Shown here piece after piece: positions 16,930 to 25,662 of a DNA stretch of 64,000 bases. This DNA comes from Streptomyces alboflavus. GTDB taxonomy: Bacteria; Actinomycetota; Actinomycetes; Streptomycetales; Streptomycetaceae. The stretch spans positions 33,960 to 97,959 of the forward strand of contig NZ_JNXT01000026.1 in NCBI RefSeq assembly GCF_000716675.1. The letters run 5' to 3'. Numbering within the stretch: position 1 is the first letter of the stretch; each line of letters starts with the position of its first letter. The position numbers were made by a program, and so were the translations under genes. Below the pieces are notes generated by a model. It saw only the letters and a program-made list of their open reading frames with translations, ran no database searches and was not told the origin of the DNA.

Positions 16930-17510
16930 TCTGGTGGGTCAAGGCCCGGCGCCTGGGGACCGTGCTGCTGCCCGGCACGGTCGTCTTCGCGCTGATCCTT
17001 TCCGTCGCGCACGACCGAGCCATCGAACTCCCCGGCATGCTCAGCGGGGGCGGCAACCGCGTGTTCCTGCTCCAGCTCGTTCCGCTGGTGATCACGTCGA
17101 CGCTCGCCCACAGCCTGGCCCAACGCCTTGTCGAGGCCGAGGAAGTGGCTATGCGGAACGTGCGCCGCCTCGACACACTCCTGGTCGCGGCGTGCGTCTT
17201 GGCCGCAGTCTTGGCAAGCCTCGTCGTCGGTGGCCTCTCCGGCTCGGACGAGGCGACCGTGGCAGGCCGCAACACTGCCTTCCTCACCGGCGTCATGCTG
17301 CTCGCCGGAGCCGCGCACCCCCAGGCCGCCACGGTGGCCCCGGTGGGCTGGGTGTTCGCCATCGTCTTCCTCGGCTACGCGGACTTCGATCGCCCCTGGC
17401 CCTGGGCCGTCACTCTGCACACTCCCGCCAGCATCCCCTCCCTCGCCATCTGCTCGACCGTCTTCGTCGGCGGCCTGGTCGCTCAAGCCCGGGCCCGCCG
17501 TGCCCCGTGA
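16926..17510 (+). CDS. small multi-pass membrane protein of the ABC operon
   Basis: A 194-residue hydrophobic protein with about five or six predicted membrane segments. GTG 16926 overlaps the previous stop (GTGA), implying translational coupling. No signature motif was recognised. Its place between a large permease and an ATPase suggests a second membrane subunit. It ends 15 bp before the ATPase gene. Confidence 0.75.
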   Translation: MIWWVKARRLGTVLLPGTVVFALILSVAHDRAIELPGMLSGGGNRVFLLQLVPLVITSTLAHSLAQRLVEAEEVAMRNVRRLDTLLVAACVLAAVLASLVVGGLSGSDEATVAGRNTAFLTGVMLLAGAAHPQAATVAPVGWVFAIVFLGYADFDRPWPWAVTLHTPASIPSLAICSTVFVGGLVAQARARRAP

Positions 17511-17525
17511 AAGGCCTGCCCTCAC

Positions 17526-18272
17526 ATGCCAGTTGAACTCGACAACGTGTCCTACGCCTACGGGCGCAACAAGCCGCGCATCATCGACCGGCTCTCCTAC
17601 ACCGCACCCCACGGCTTCACGGTTCTGCTCGGCCCCAACGGCGCTGGAAAGTCGACCCTGTTGAAGCTGGCCGCAGGCGTGCACCAGCCTGCCGCGGGTG
17701 CCGTACGCCTGGGGCGCCTGGCGTCCACGTCCCGCGAGTACCGCAACAGAGTCGCCTGGATGCCTCAGTCGATCACCGCCATGACAGGCCTCACCGCTCG
17801 CGAGCAGGTCGCTTACACCGGCTGGCTCAAAGGCATGAATCGCGCGGATGCCTGGACCGCTGCTGCCGCCGCCCTCGAGCGGGTCGAGATGAAGGACCGG
17901 GCAGAGGTGAAGACCAAGCAGCTCTCCGGTGGTCAGCTCAGGCGGGTCGGTGTCGCATCAGCCCTCGTCCACGACGCCCGCGTGCTGCTCCTCGATGAAC
18001 CCACCGCCGGAATGGACCCCACCCAGCGCCGTGTGTTTCGTGACCTGGTCCTCAACCTCGCCACCGACGAGGTCCAGGTTCTGATGTCGACCCACGACGT
18101 CGCCGACCTCGCCGAGGAAGCCGACCACGTCACTGTTCTCACTGAGGGGGCGATCAACTTCACCGGCGCCACTCGCGACTTCCTTGCCCACGCCCCCGCC
18201 GACACTCCCGAAGGCCGGCGAGCCGAAGCCGCGTACACCATCGTGTCCGCTCACTCGGCACTCTCCGGCTGA
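17526..18272 (+). CDS. ABC transporter ATP-binding protein
   Basis: A 248-residue nucleotide-binding subunit. Walker A is G-P-N-G-A-G-K-S (36-43), the Q-loop lies in W-M-P-Q-S, the signature L-S-G-G-Q is at 133-137, Walker B is L-L-L-D157-E158, and the H-loop is H190. All catalytic residues are present. With the two membrane genes it forms a complete exporter of the drug/bacteriocin-type ABC class. Its last 22 bp overlap the 3' end of the convergent MFS gene. Confidence 0.92.
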   Translation: MPVELDNVSYAYGRNKPRIIDRLSYTAPHGFTVLLGPNGAGKSTLLKLAAGVHQPAAGAVRLGRLASTSREYRNRVAWMPQSITAMTGLTAREQVAYTGWLKGMNRADAWTAAAAALERVEMKDRAEVKTKQLSGGQLRRVGVASALVHDARVLLLDEPTAGMDPTQRRVFRDLVLNLATDEVQVLMSTHDVADLAEEADHVTVLTEGAINFTGATRDFLAHAPADTPEGRRAEAAYTIVSAHSALSG

Positions 18273-19597
18273 CGGCCTCGCACCAGCTCGCGGTCCCTTC
18301 TGCTGCTGCGACGCGGCAGCAGGAACGGCGTCGCCAGGCTGAGGAGTCCTGCCGTGGTGATCGCCGTGCGGGGGGTCGTGAGGGTGGCCAGGAGGCCGCC
18401 GAGGGCGGTCAGGGTCGCGACCGTCGCCTTGCTCGTGATGGACCACGCCGAGAGGGTGCGGGTGATGCGGTCGGGTGGGGTTCGGGTCAGGCGGTACGTG
18501 GCGTAGACCGGGTTGAAGACGCCCATGCAGGTGATCAGGCCGAACTCGACGGTCATGACGAGGGCGAGGCCGGTCGGGCCCGGGTGGACGAACGCCAGGC
18601 CGAGGGGCCAGCAGGCGCGGAGCGTTCCGGCGGTGCGCAGGACGGCTCGTTCGCCGTGGCGCCGGACGAGGGCGGGGGAGAGGCGGGCGCCGACCAGGCC
18701 GCCGAGGCACGGCAGCGCGAACGCCAGGCCGTACTGCCAGGGGGCGAAGCCGAGCGGGCCGAGCATGAGGACGGCGAGGGGCGGGGCCGTCGCCATGATC
18801 AGGCCGCTGACCAGGACGGTGTTGAGGAACAGGGGGCGCAGGGCCGGGTCGGCGAGGATGAAGCGCCAGCCGTCGGCGAGGTCGCGGGCGCGGACGCGGG
18901 GCGGTCCGCTCGTCGTGGCGGAGGGCCCTTTCCCGGCTGCGGGCGCTTTCTCGGCCGCGGGCGCTTTCCCGGCCGCAGGCTTCGCCATCGCCGCAGCGCG
19001 GCCTTCGCCTCCGCCGATCGCCCGGATCCCCACCGCCGACAGCAGATAGCTCACCGCGTCCGCCGCCACCGTCACCACCGGCCCGAACATCCCCACCGCC
19101 GCCCCGCCGAGCGGCGGCCCGAGTGCGGTCGCCGTCCAGGACGTCGACTCCAGGCGGCCGTTGGCGGTGAGCAGGCCCTCCGGGGGTACGAGCCCCTTCA
19201 GGCAGGCGCCGGCCGCCGCGCCGAAGGCGATGTCGGCGGCCGAGACGGTCACTGCCACCACCAGCAGGTGGGCGAAGGTGAGGTGGTCGAGGGCGTACGC
19301 GGTGGGCACGGTGAGCAGGGCCGCGCACCGGACCAGGTCCGCCGCGACCATCACCGGCCGCTTGCGTCGGTGCTCCACCCACGGCCCGAGCGGCACCGCC
19401 ACCGCCGCCCCCACCGCGAGCCCGGCGGCGGAGAGCAGCGCCACCTGCCCCGTCCCGGCGTGCAGGACGAGCACCGCGATGAGCGCGAACGCGTCGAAGG
19501 CGAACCGGGTGCCGAAGGAGCTGATCGCGTACGCGGCCCACAGCCACCGGAACCCGCGCCCCAGCGGGACCCGCTCGCGCACGTCCCCGACCGCCAT
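18251..19597 (-). CDS. MFS transporter
   Basis: A 448-residue major facilitator with about 12 membrane segments. The loop between TM2 and TM3 carries the H-R-R-K-R-P motif A variant. A central cytoplasmic loop holds a repeated Ala/Lys/Pro stretch (three A-x-A-A-x-K-A/G-P units). ATG 19597 sits 6 bases after AAGGAGG. It resembles enterobactin-exporter-like or macrolide-efflux MFS proteins. The divergent LysR gene is the likely regulator. The 3' end overlaps the convergent ABC gene by 22 bp. Confidence 0.85.
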   Translation of the reverse strand: MAVGDVRERVPLGRGFRWLWAAYAISSFGTRFAFDAFALIAVLVLHAGTGQVALLSAAGLAVGAAVAVPLGPWVEHRRKRPVMVAADLVRCAALLTVPTAYALDHLTFAHLLVVAVTVSAADIAFGAAAGACLKGLVPPEGLLTANGRLESTSWTATALGPPLGGAAVGMFGPVVTVAADAVSYLLSAVGIRAIGGGEGRAAAMAKPAAGKAPAAEKAPAAGKGPSATTSGPPRVRARDLADGWRFILADPALRPLFLNTVLVSGLIMATAPPLAVLMLGPLGFAPWQYGLAFALPCLGGLVGARLSPALVRRHGERAVLRTAGTLRACWPLGLAFVHPGPTGLALVMTVEFGLITCMGVFNPVYATYRLTRTPPDRITRTLSAWSITSKATVATLTALGGLLATLTTPRTAITTAGLLSLATPFLLPRRSSRRDRELVRGRQPESAE

Positions 19598-19724
19598 CCC
19601 GAGCCTCCTTCTCCGCCGTCCCGACGACCGCCGCACACCACATCCGCCGCCGCGATCCCCTCCGCCGACCGGCATCAAAACGAGGCACCCCACCCCGGGG
19701 CAAACAACCTCCCGCCCCCGCCGG

Positions 19725-19739
19725 ACAACCCCTGGTTGT
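19725..19739. promoter_or_regulatory. ACAACC-CCT-GGTTGT palindrome in the MFS/LysR gap
   Basis: A perfect 6-bp inverted repeat with a 3-bp centre lies 17 bp before the LysR start. A further ACAACC half site is at 19704-19709. A TAGTCT hexamer (19745-19750) just before the GTG could be the -10 box of a nearly leaderless transcript. This is a candidate LysR operator. Confidence 0.45.
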
Positions 19740-19756
19740 GCCCCTAGTCTGTCGCC

Positions 19757-20689
19757 GTGGATCTCAACGCTGTACGCACGTTCCTCGCCGCCGCCGAGTC
19801 CGGGCAGTTCCAGGAGGCCGCCGTCGATCTCGGGGTCACGCAGCAGGCGGTGTCCAAGCGGGTGGCCGCGCTGGAGAAGGAGTTGGGGGTGCGGCTGTTC
19901 GACCGGACGCCCCAGGGCGCCCGGCTCACCATCGACGGGCAGGCGTTCCTGCCGCACGCCCGGGCGCTGGCCCTCGCGGAGGAGCGGGCGGCGGCCTCGG
20001 TGCGGCCGGGGAAGCGGGCGCTGCGGGTGGACGTGGTGGGGCGCAGGGTCGCGACGGCGGGTCTGGTGCGGGACTTCCACCGGGCGCACCCGGAGGTCGA
20101 GCTGGACATCGTGACGTTGTACGGCGTGGACGCGGCCGTGGCGGCGCTGGAGTCGGGGGAGATCGACGCGACGTTCCGGGCGGTGACCATGCCGGGGCGG
20201 CGGCTCCCGGACCACATCGAGGCCATGCCCGTACTGGACGAGCCGATGCACCTGTTCACGGGGCCCGCGCACGAGTTCGCGGCGGAGAGCGCGCTCGCGC
20301 CGGAGCGGCTCGCGGGGCAGCGGATCTGGATGCCGGGGAACGAGGCGGGCACGGAGTGGGCGGCGTACTACGACGCGCTCGCGGCGACGTTCGGGTGCGT
20401 GATCGAGACGCTGGGACGCCCGAACTTCGGCATCGAGTACCTGCTGGACACGATCGCGGAGTCGACGACGCTCGCGACGTTCCTCAGCGAGCGGACGCCG
20501 CTGGTCTGGCCCGCCGGGCACGACCTGCGCCTGATCCCGCTGCGCGACCCGACGCCGGTCTACCCGCACTCGCTGCTCTGGTACGACACCAATCCGCACC
20601 CCGCCCTCGCGGTGCTCCGCGACCACCTCGCCGCCGCCGGGCTCGCCCACGACGGCACGGTCACATGGCGGCCGACGTGGGCGAGGTGA
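19757..20689 (+). CDS. LysR-family transcriptional regulator
   Basis: A 310-residue LTTR. The N-terminal helix-turn-helix (about 1-60) has F-L-A-A-A-E-S-G-x-F-x-x-A-A, T-Q-Q-A-V-S-K-R-V-A-A-L-E, L-F-D-R-T and G-x-A-F-L-P-H-A, followed by a periplasmic-binding-like effector domain. It is divergent to the MFS transporter and probably controls it. GTG is the only family-appropriate start. The effector is unknown. Confidence 0.9.
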   Translation: MDLNAVRTFLAAAESGQFQEAAVDLGVTQQAVSKRVAALEKELGVRLFDRTPQGARLTIDGQAFLPHARALALAEERAAASVRPGKRALRVDVVGRRVATAGLVRDFHRAHPEVELDIVTLYGVDAAVAALESGEIDATFRAVTMPGRRLPDHIEAMPVLDEPMHLFTGPAHEFAAESALAPERLAGQRIWMPGNEAGTEWAAYYDALAATFGCVIETLGRPNFGIEYLLDTIAESTTLATFLSERTPLVWPAGHDLRLIPLRDPTPVYPHSLLWYDTNPHPALAVLRDHLAAAGLAHDGTVTWRPTWAR

Positions 20690-20705
20690 GGCGGGCGGCC
20701 GGGGT

Positions 20706-21068
20706 TCAGCCCAGGAAGCACGCCGAGACGTAACCGACGACGCCGGTGCGCTTGTTCTGGACGAGCTGCCAGGCGACGGTGTGGCTGCCGTCGGGGCACT
20801 GCACGCGTGGGCCCGAGTCGGCCTGGTACCAGTACGCGCAGTCGCCCTGGTTGGCCCAGCCGACGTGGCTCCCGCCGGGCTTGTTGCGCATGTGGATGTT
20901 GGTGCCCTTGAAGTCGGTGTGGGGGCCGCCGTGTTCGCAGGCGGCGAGGGACTTGGCGGCGGCCGGGGCCCCGGTGGCCGCGACGGCGTGCCCGGTGGTG
21001 AACGGGGCCAGGAGCAGCGCGGCGCCCGCCACCGCCAGGGCGGCCGTCCTCGTGGTTCGCTTCATCAT
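20706..21068 (-). CDS. small secreted SH3-like protein
   Basis: A 120-residue protein with a clear signal peptide (K-R-T-T-R start, A-V-A-A cleavage region near 32-34) and a mature domain of about 80 residues. The domain has the bacterial SH3 pattern: N-I-H-M-R-N-K-P-G-G, W-Y-Q-A, and a final T-G-V-V-G-Y-V-S. Four cysteines suggest two disulfides. Such domains bind cell-wall peptides or act as secreted adaptors. Two adjacent ATG codons (21068, 21065) are possible starts. Confidence 0.75.
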   Translation of the reverse strand: MMKRTTRTAALAVAGAALLLAPFTTGHAVAATGAPAAAKSLAACEHGGPHTDFKGTNIHMRNKPGGSHVGWANQGDCAYWYQADSGPRVQCPDGSHTVAWQLVQNKRTGVVGYVSACFLG

Positions 21069-21204
21069 GAACGCAACGGTCCCGAACCTGGGCGGACCCG
21101 ACAAGAAGGCGCGACCCGCACCCCCTTGTCCGTGGGAGTGATTCCCCGCCACGCGCGCCCCCTGCCCCGCCCGGACGCGCCCCCGCCCCGTCCGGACGCG
21201 CCCC

Positions 21205-21822
21205 TCAGCCCCGCGGGTCCTTGCACGCCAGCTCCAGGCACGACGCCACGAGCAGTTCGAGGTCGGCCTCAAGGGGGCCGCCGGAGTCGCCGGGTGCCGA
21301 TGCCGTGAGGTGCTGCATCGCGAGGCCGTCGAACCCGGCGAGGAAGAAGCGCGCCATCGTGCGCGCGTCCACGGCCGGGTCGGTGCCGCTGCGCCGCGAG
21401 ACCTCGGTGACGAGGGCGGCCGTCGTGTCCTCCAGGCCGCGCTGCTGCTCCGCGGCCATCTCGCGCAGGTCGGGGTCGCGCAGCGCGAGGACGTACAGCT
21501 CGGTCATGAGCAGGTACTGGCCGGGGCGTTCGCGCAGGCTCGCGCCCAGTGCCCGCGCCATGGCCTGCACGGTCCCGTCGAAGGACACCTCGCCCGGGGC
21601 GGCCGTCCGCACCCGCTCCAGGATGTCCCCGGTGAGCCGCTCGAGGACCGCCGCGTACAGCTCCTTCTTCGTGCCGAAGGTGTAGTGCACCGTCGCCTGG
21701 GCCACGCCGAGCTCCGCGGCGATCGCGCGGGTGCTGCCCGCGGCGATGCCTTCGCGTGCCATCAGGTCGATGGCGGCCTGGACGAGCTGGGGGCGCCGTT
21801 CGGCGGCGGGGATGTGGGCCAC
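21205..21822 (-). CDS. TetR-family regulator of the MMPL transporter
   Basis: A 205-residue regulator with an N-terminal TetR helix-turn-helix (A-A-I-D-L-M-A-R-E-G, T-R-A-I-A-A-E-L-G-V-A-Q-A-T-V-H-Y-T-F) and a helical ligand domain. GTG 21822 gives the usual V-A-H-I-P-A-A-E-R-R-P N-terminus; ATG 21852 is an alternative. It diverges from an MMPL transporter whose -35 box is covered by a good palindrome, so repression of that gene and of itself is likely. Confidence 0.88.
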   Translation of the reverse strand: MAHIPAAERRPQLVQAAIDLMAREGIAAGSTRAIAAELGVAQATVHYTFGTKKELYAAVLERLTGDILERVRTAAPGEVSFDGTVQAMARALGASLRERPGQYLLMTELYVLALRDPDLREMAAEQQRGLEDTTAALVTEVSRRSGTDPAVDARTMARFFLAGFDGLAMQHLTASAPGDSGGPLEADLELLVASCLELACKDPRG

Positions 21823-21876
21823 GGGGCCATCGTATCGACCGGATCGGCCCATTCGGGCGGGCGACGTTGTCGCTCG

Positions 21877-21908
21877 ACTTTGTCACCTGACCAAGTCGTG
21901 CGTACAGT
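21877..21908 (+). promoter_or_regulatory. MMPL promoter with TetR operator
   Basis: The near-palindrome ACTTTGTCACCTGACCAAGT (21877-21896, 8 of 9 arm pairs) overlaps a -35 box TTGTCA (21880-21885). A 17-bp spacer leads to -10 TACAGT (21903-21908). The MMPL ATG follows 57 bp later behind GGGAGGGA. The layout is that of classical TetR repression by blocking the -35 box. Confidence 0.65.
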
Positions 21909-21964
21909 GCGTGGGGGAGGGGTCCGCAGGGGCCCGCCGACCCCATGACCCAAGGGAGGGACCC

Positions 21965-24181
21965 ATGGCGACATTCCTGTACCGCCTGGGCCGGTTCGCC
22001 TTCGTACGCCGCCGGGCGGTGCTCGTCGCCTGGGTGGCGCTGCTTGTGCTGCTCGGCGGCGCCGCGGCCGCGTTCTCGGAACGGCCGAGCGAGGAGTTCA
22101 AGGTCCCCGGCACGGAGGCGCAGACCACGCTCGACCGGATCAAGGGGGCGTTCCCGGAACAGGCCAACGCCTCCGGGCAGTTGGTCTTCACGGTCGACAA
22201 GGGCCGCAGGCTCACCGACGCCGCGCCCCGCGCGGCCGTCCTCGCCGCCGTGGAAAGGGTCGCCGATGTGCCCGCCGTCGCCTCCGCCGCCGAGCCGTTC
22301 GGGGCGCGCGCCGTCTCGCCGGACGGCCGGGTCGCCATCGCGCAGCTCGGCTTCGACGAGAAGGTCTCGGACGTCACGGACGCCGACCGGTCGGCGGTCC
22401 GCGAGGCCGTGGGCGACGCGGCGGCGGACGCCGGGGTCACCGTGAAGTACGGCGGTGACGCCTTCGTGCCGCCGGTGACGGCGGGCAGCAGCGAGGTGAT
22501 CGGCCTCGGCGTGGCCGTCGTCGTCCTCCTCGTCACCTTCGGCAGCGTGGTCGCCGCCGGGCTGCCGCTCCTGACGGCCCTGATCGGCGTCGGCGTCGGC
22601 CTCGCGGGCGTCTTCGCGCTCTCCGGCAGCTTCGAGCTGATCTCGACGGCGCCTGTCCTCGCCCTGATGATCGGCCTCGCCGTGGGCATCGACTACGCCC
22701 TGTTCATCGTGTCCCGGCACCGCCAGCACCTGGCCGAGGGGATGGTCCCGCAGGAGGCGGCGGCCCGCGCGACCGGCACCGCCGGCAGCGCCGTCGTCTT
22801 CGCCGGGCTCACCGTCGTCGCGGCCCTCGCCGGGCTCTCCGTCGTCGGCATCCCGTTCCTCACGGTGATGGGCCTCTCCTCGGCGGCGGCCGTGCTCGTC
22901 GCGGTCCTCGTCGCGGTGACGCTGGTACCGGCGCTGCTCGGATTCGCCGGTACGCGGATCGCCGGACGGCGTCGTACGAGGACGGGTACAAGTACAGGTA
23001 CGGGCCCGGAGGCCGACCGGCCGCCCCGGGAGACCTTCGGCACCCGCTGGGCACGGCTCGTCACCCGGCGCCCCGTCGCCGTCCTCCTCCTCGGCCTCCT
23101 GGGCCTCGGCGCCCTCGCCGTACCCGCCGCCGATCTGCGCCTCGGCCTGACCAGCCCCGGTTCACAGGCCGAGCACACCTCCGCCCGGCAGGCCTACGAC
23201 CTCGTGTCCGAACGCTTCGGGCCGGGCTTCAACGGCCCCCTCACCGTCGTCGTCGACGCCTCCGGTGCACCGAAGCCGAAGCAGGCCGTCGCCCGCGTCA
23301 CCGCCGAGGTCGGCCGGATGCCGGGCGTCGCGGCGACCCTGCCGCCCGCGTACGACGCCCGCAGCGGCACCGCCGTCGTCACCGCGCTGCCGAAGACCGG
23401 ACCCGACAGCGCCCGCACCAAGCAGCTCGTGTCCGACCTGCGCGACCACCGCGCCGACTGGAAGGAGACCACCGGCGCCGACGTCGCCGTCACCGGCACC
23501 ACGGCCGCCGCCATCGACGTCTCCCAGAAGCTGACGGACGCCCTGCCGCCGTTCCTGGCCGTGATCGTCGGCATCGCCGCCGTCCTGCTCACCCTCGCCT
23601 TCCGGTCCGTCCTCATCCCCCTGAAGGCCATCGCGGGCTTCCTGCTCAGCATCGCCGCGTCCACCGGCGTGGTCGTCGCCGTCTACCAGTGGGGCTGGCT
23701 CGCCGACTTCGTGGGCGTACCCAGGACCGGGCCCGTGGTGAGCTTCCTGCCCATCCTCCTCATCAGCGTGCTGTTCGGCCTCGCCATGGACTACCAGCTC
23801 TTCCTGGTCTCCCGGATGAAGGAGGAGTACGTGCACGGGGCCGCGCCCCGCGACGCGGTCGTCCGCGGCTTCGGCCACAGCGCCCGCGTCGTGACCGCTG
23901 CCGCGCTCATCATGGTCTCGGTGTTCGCGGGCTTCGTCTTCGACGACGACCCGATCATCCAGCCCATCGGCTTCGCCCTCGCCGTGGGTGTCCTCGTCGA
24001 CGCGTTCGTGGTGCGGATGGCGCTCGTACCGGCGGCGATGGCCCTGGCGGGGCGGGCGGCGTGGTGGTTCCCCCGGTCCTGGGAGCGCGTTGTCCCCCGG
24101 GTGGACATGGAGGGCGAGGCGCTCGCGACGGAGCCGCCGGTGCGGGAGCCGGTGGGCGCGGGGCCGCGCGTCAAGGTGTGA
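21965..24181 (+). CDS. MMPL/RND-family membrane transporter
   Basis: A 738-residue protein with two repeats of one plus five membrane segments, each with a large extracellular loop: N-terminal R-R-R-A-V-L-V-A-W helix, F-x-V-P-G-T-E-A-Q at the loop start, and G-I-D-Y-A-L-F-I-V-S-R-H-R and G-L-A-M-D-Y-Q-L-F-L-V-S-R signatures (proton-relay Asp-Tyr pairs). Members export lipids, siderophores or drugs. The length is typical of actinobacterial MMPL proteins. It is controlled by the divergent TetR gene. Confidence 0.92.
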   Translation: MATFLYRLGRFAFVRRRAVLVAWVALLVLLGGAAAAFSERPSEEFKVPGTEAQTTLDRIKGAFPEQANASGQLVFTVDKGRRLTDAAPRAAVLAAVERVADVPAVASAAEPFGARAVSPDGRVAIAQLGFDEKVSDVTDADRSAVREAVGDAAADAGVTVKYGGDAFVPPVTAGSSEVIGLGVAVVVLLVTFGSVVAAGLPLLTALIGVGVGLAGVFALSGSFELISTAPVLALMIGLAVGIDYALFIVSRHRQHLAEGMVPQEAAARATGTAGSAVVFAGLTVVAALAGLSVVGIPFLTVMGLSSAAAVLVAVLVAVTLVPALLGFAGTRIAGRRRTRTGTSTGTGPEADRPPRETFGTRWARLVTRRPVAVLLLGLLGLGALAVPAADLRLGLTSPGSQAEHTSARQAYDLVSERFGPGFNGPLTVVVDASGAPKPKQAVARVTAEVGRMPGVAATLPPAYDARSGTAVVTALPKTGPDSARTKQLVSDLRDHRADWKETTGADVAVTGTTAAAIDVSQKLTDALPPFLAVIVGIAAVLLTLAFRSVLIPLKAIAGFLLSIAASTGVVVAVYQWGWLADFVGVPRTGPVVSFLPILLISVLFGLAMDYQLFLVSRMKEEYVHGAAPRDAVVRGFGHSARVVTAAALIMVSVFAGFVFDDDPIIQPIGFALAVGVLVDAFVVRMALVPAAMALAGRAAWWFPRSWERVVPRVDMEGEALATEPPVREPVGAGPRVKV

Positions 24182-24186
24182 CCGGG

Positions 24187-24223
24187 GCGCGGGGCGGGGG
24201 AGCCGGTCAGCCCCGCCCCGCGC
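24187..24223. terminator. bidirectional terminator between MMPL and deacetylase genes
   Basis: A perfect 13-bp stem GCGCGGGGCGGGG (24187-24199) / CCCCGCCCCGCGC (24211-24223) with an 11-nt loop. It overlaps the last codons of the convergent deacetylase gene. There is no U-tract, which is common in high-GC actinobacteria. Confidence 0.6.
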
Positions 24224-25076
24224 GGTGGTGCTCCGCGATCTCGTCCGACGTGGTGGTCCACACGCCCGGGTGGTTCACCACGTACTCCAGTGCCTGGTCG
24301 AGGTACTTGGCGCGGAACGCCTGCCCGATGACGAACGGGTGCAGGGCGAGGGCCATCACGCGCCCGCTGTCCGCCGCCTCCGCGTCGGCGTGCAGCTGGT
24401 CGAGCTGGTCCTTGACGATCTGGACGAAGTCGGGGCCGGTCATGCTGTGGCCGACGAAGAGGTTGATGTCGTTGAGTTCGACGGAGTACGGGACGCCGAA
24501 CATGCCGGGGACGTTCAGGTCGAAGGGCTGGTCGTCGTTCGTCCAGTCGAGGACGTAGTCGAGGCCGAGTTCCTTGATGAGGTGCGGCGTCCGGAACGTC
24601 TCGGTGAGGGCGGGCCCCATCCACCCGCGCGGCCGCGTCCCCGTGGTCCGCTCGATGGTCTCGACGACGTCCGTCAGGTACTTCCGCTCCTCGTCCTCCG
24701 TCATGTCCGCCTGGAAGACCGAGTTGTTCTTGCCGTGCGCGAGCCAGGCCCAGTCGCGCTCGCGCCCCGCCCGGATGATCTGCGGATAGCGTTCGCCCAC
24801 ATCGGAGTTGAGCAGCACGCTGGCCCGCACGCCGTGCTTGTCGAGGGTCTCAAGCGTCCGCCAGAAGCCGACGCGCGGCCCGTAGTCCCGCCACCCGTAG
24901 TTCAGCGGGTCCGGGGTGAGGTGCGCGGTGCCGGGGAACGTCGACGTCGACGGCTTGTCGACCTCGTAGTGCTCGATGTTGAGCCCCACATAGAAGGCGA
25001 CCTTGGCGCCGCCCGGCCACTGGATCGGCTCGCGCTCGACTATGGGGCTGTAGTCGTAGAGCTGGTTGTCGGCCAT
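24207..25076 (-). CDS. polysaccharide deacetylase / allantoinase-like hydrolase
   Basis: A 289-residue NodB-fold protein of the PuuE/HpPgdA branch: W-P-G-G-A-K-V-A-F-Y-V-G start, W-R-D-Y-G-P-R-V-G-F-W-R, S-V-L-L-N-S-D-V-G-E-R-Y-P motif, and W-M-G-P-A and L-H-P-F-V-I-G near the C-terminus. There is no signal peptide, so it is cytoplasmic and more likely an amidohydrolase of ureides or small amides than a chitin deacetylase. ATG 25076 follows GAGGTGAG. Confidence 0.82.
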   Translation of the reverse strand: MADNQLYDYSPIVEREPIQWPGGAKVAFYVGLNIEHYEVDKPSTSTFPGTAHLTPDPLNYGWRDYGPRVGFWRTLETLDKHGVRASVLLNSDVGERYPQIIRAGRERDWAWLAHGKNNSVFQADMTEDEERKYLTDVVETIERTTGTRPRGWMGPALTETFRTPHLIKELGLDYVLDWTNDDQPFDLNVPGMFGVPYSVELNDINLFVGHSMTGPDFVQIVKDQLDQLHADAEAADSGRVMALALHPFVIGQAFRAKYLDQALEYVVNHPGVWTTTSDEIAEHHRAGRG

Positions 25077-25132
25077 CACACTCACCTCGGAACGCTCGCT
25101 GCGGTGCGCTGGCAGCGGGCTGCTGTCAGCGG

Positions 25133-25170
25133 TCTGTCGTGGGCGGGAGCGGTGTCCCGCCCACGACAGA
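25133..25170 (-). terminator. strong hairpin terminator
   Basis: Perfect 16-bp arms TCTGTCGTGGGCGGGA (25133-25148) and complement (25155-25170) with a 6-nt loop. It lies downstream of the small secreted-protein gene and upstream of the deacetylase gene on the same strand, so it should isolate the two transcripts. Confidence 0.7.
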
Positions 25171-25227
25171 CATCCTGAAACGTTCACACTGATGTGAGGG
25201 TCAAACGGTCGCCGCCCCCTTCTCCGC

Positions 25228-25662
25228 CTACTTCACTTCCACGGTGACCTTCCAGGGCAGGACGACGGCCGGGCAGGCGTAGCCGGGGTCGGGGACGCAG
25301 CTGCGGGTCGCGCTGACGGTTGCGGTGGCGGTGCCGACGCCGTCCACGTGCAGGTCGGCGCGGGCGTCGCCGTTCGGCAGGGTGCTGCCCGCGGTCTTGC
25401 GGAGCACGTCGGGGGTGTCGGTGTCCGGGGCGGTCCACTTCCAGGTGACGTGCCCGTCGCGGTACGCGGTGAGCCTGACCTCGACGGTGTCCCCGGTGGC
25501 GACGCTGACGGTCCGGCCGTGGTCGAGGTTCGTCAGGACGGCCCTCCCGGCCGCCGCCCGCGCCTCGACCTGGGCGGTCGCCGGAGTGGCGGTGGCGGCG
25601 AACGCGGCCAGGACGAAGAGGCCCGCGGCCAGCGGGACGGCGGTGCGGTGCGTCGGCTTCAT
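25228..25662 (-). CDS. small secreted beta-rich protein
   Basis: A 144-residue protein with signal peptide (cleavage after A-T-A near 29-30) and a single beta-rich domain: V-A-T-G-D-T-V-E-V-R-L, W-K-W-T-A-P, G-x-G-T-A-T-A-T-V-S-A-T, a Cys pair (R-S-C...Y-A-C) and a final strand W-K-V-T-V-E-V. The strand order recalls chagasin-like (I42) inhibitors or bacterial Ig domains, but the I42 loop motifs are not clear. It is probably extracellular; function unknown. The ATG follows GGGG. Confidence 0.7.
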   Translation of the reverse strand: MKPTHRTAVPLAAGLFVLAAFAATATPATAQVEARAAAGRAVLTNLDHGRTVSVATGDTVEVRLTAYRDGHVTWKWTAPDTDTPDVLRKTAGSTLPNGDARADLHVDGVGTATATVSATRSCVPDPGYACPAVVLPWKVTVEVK

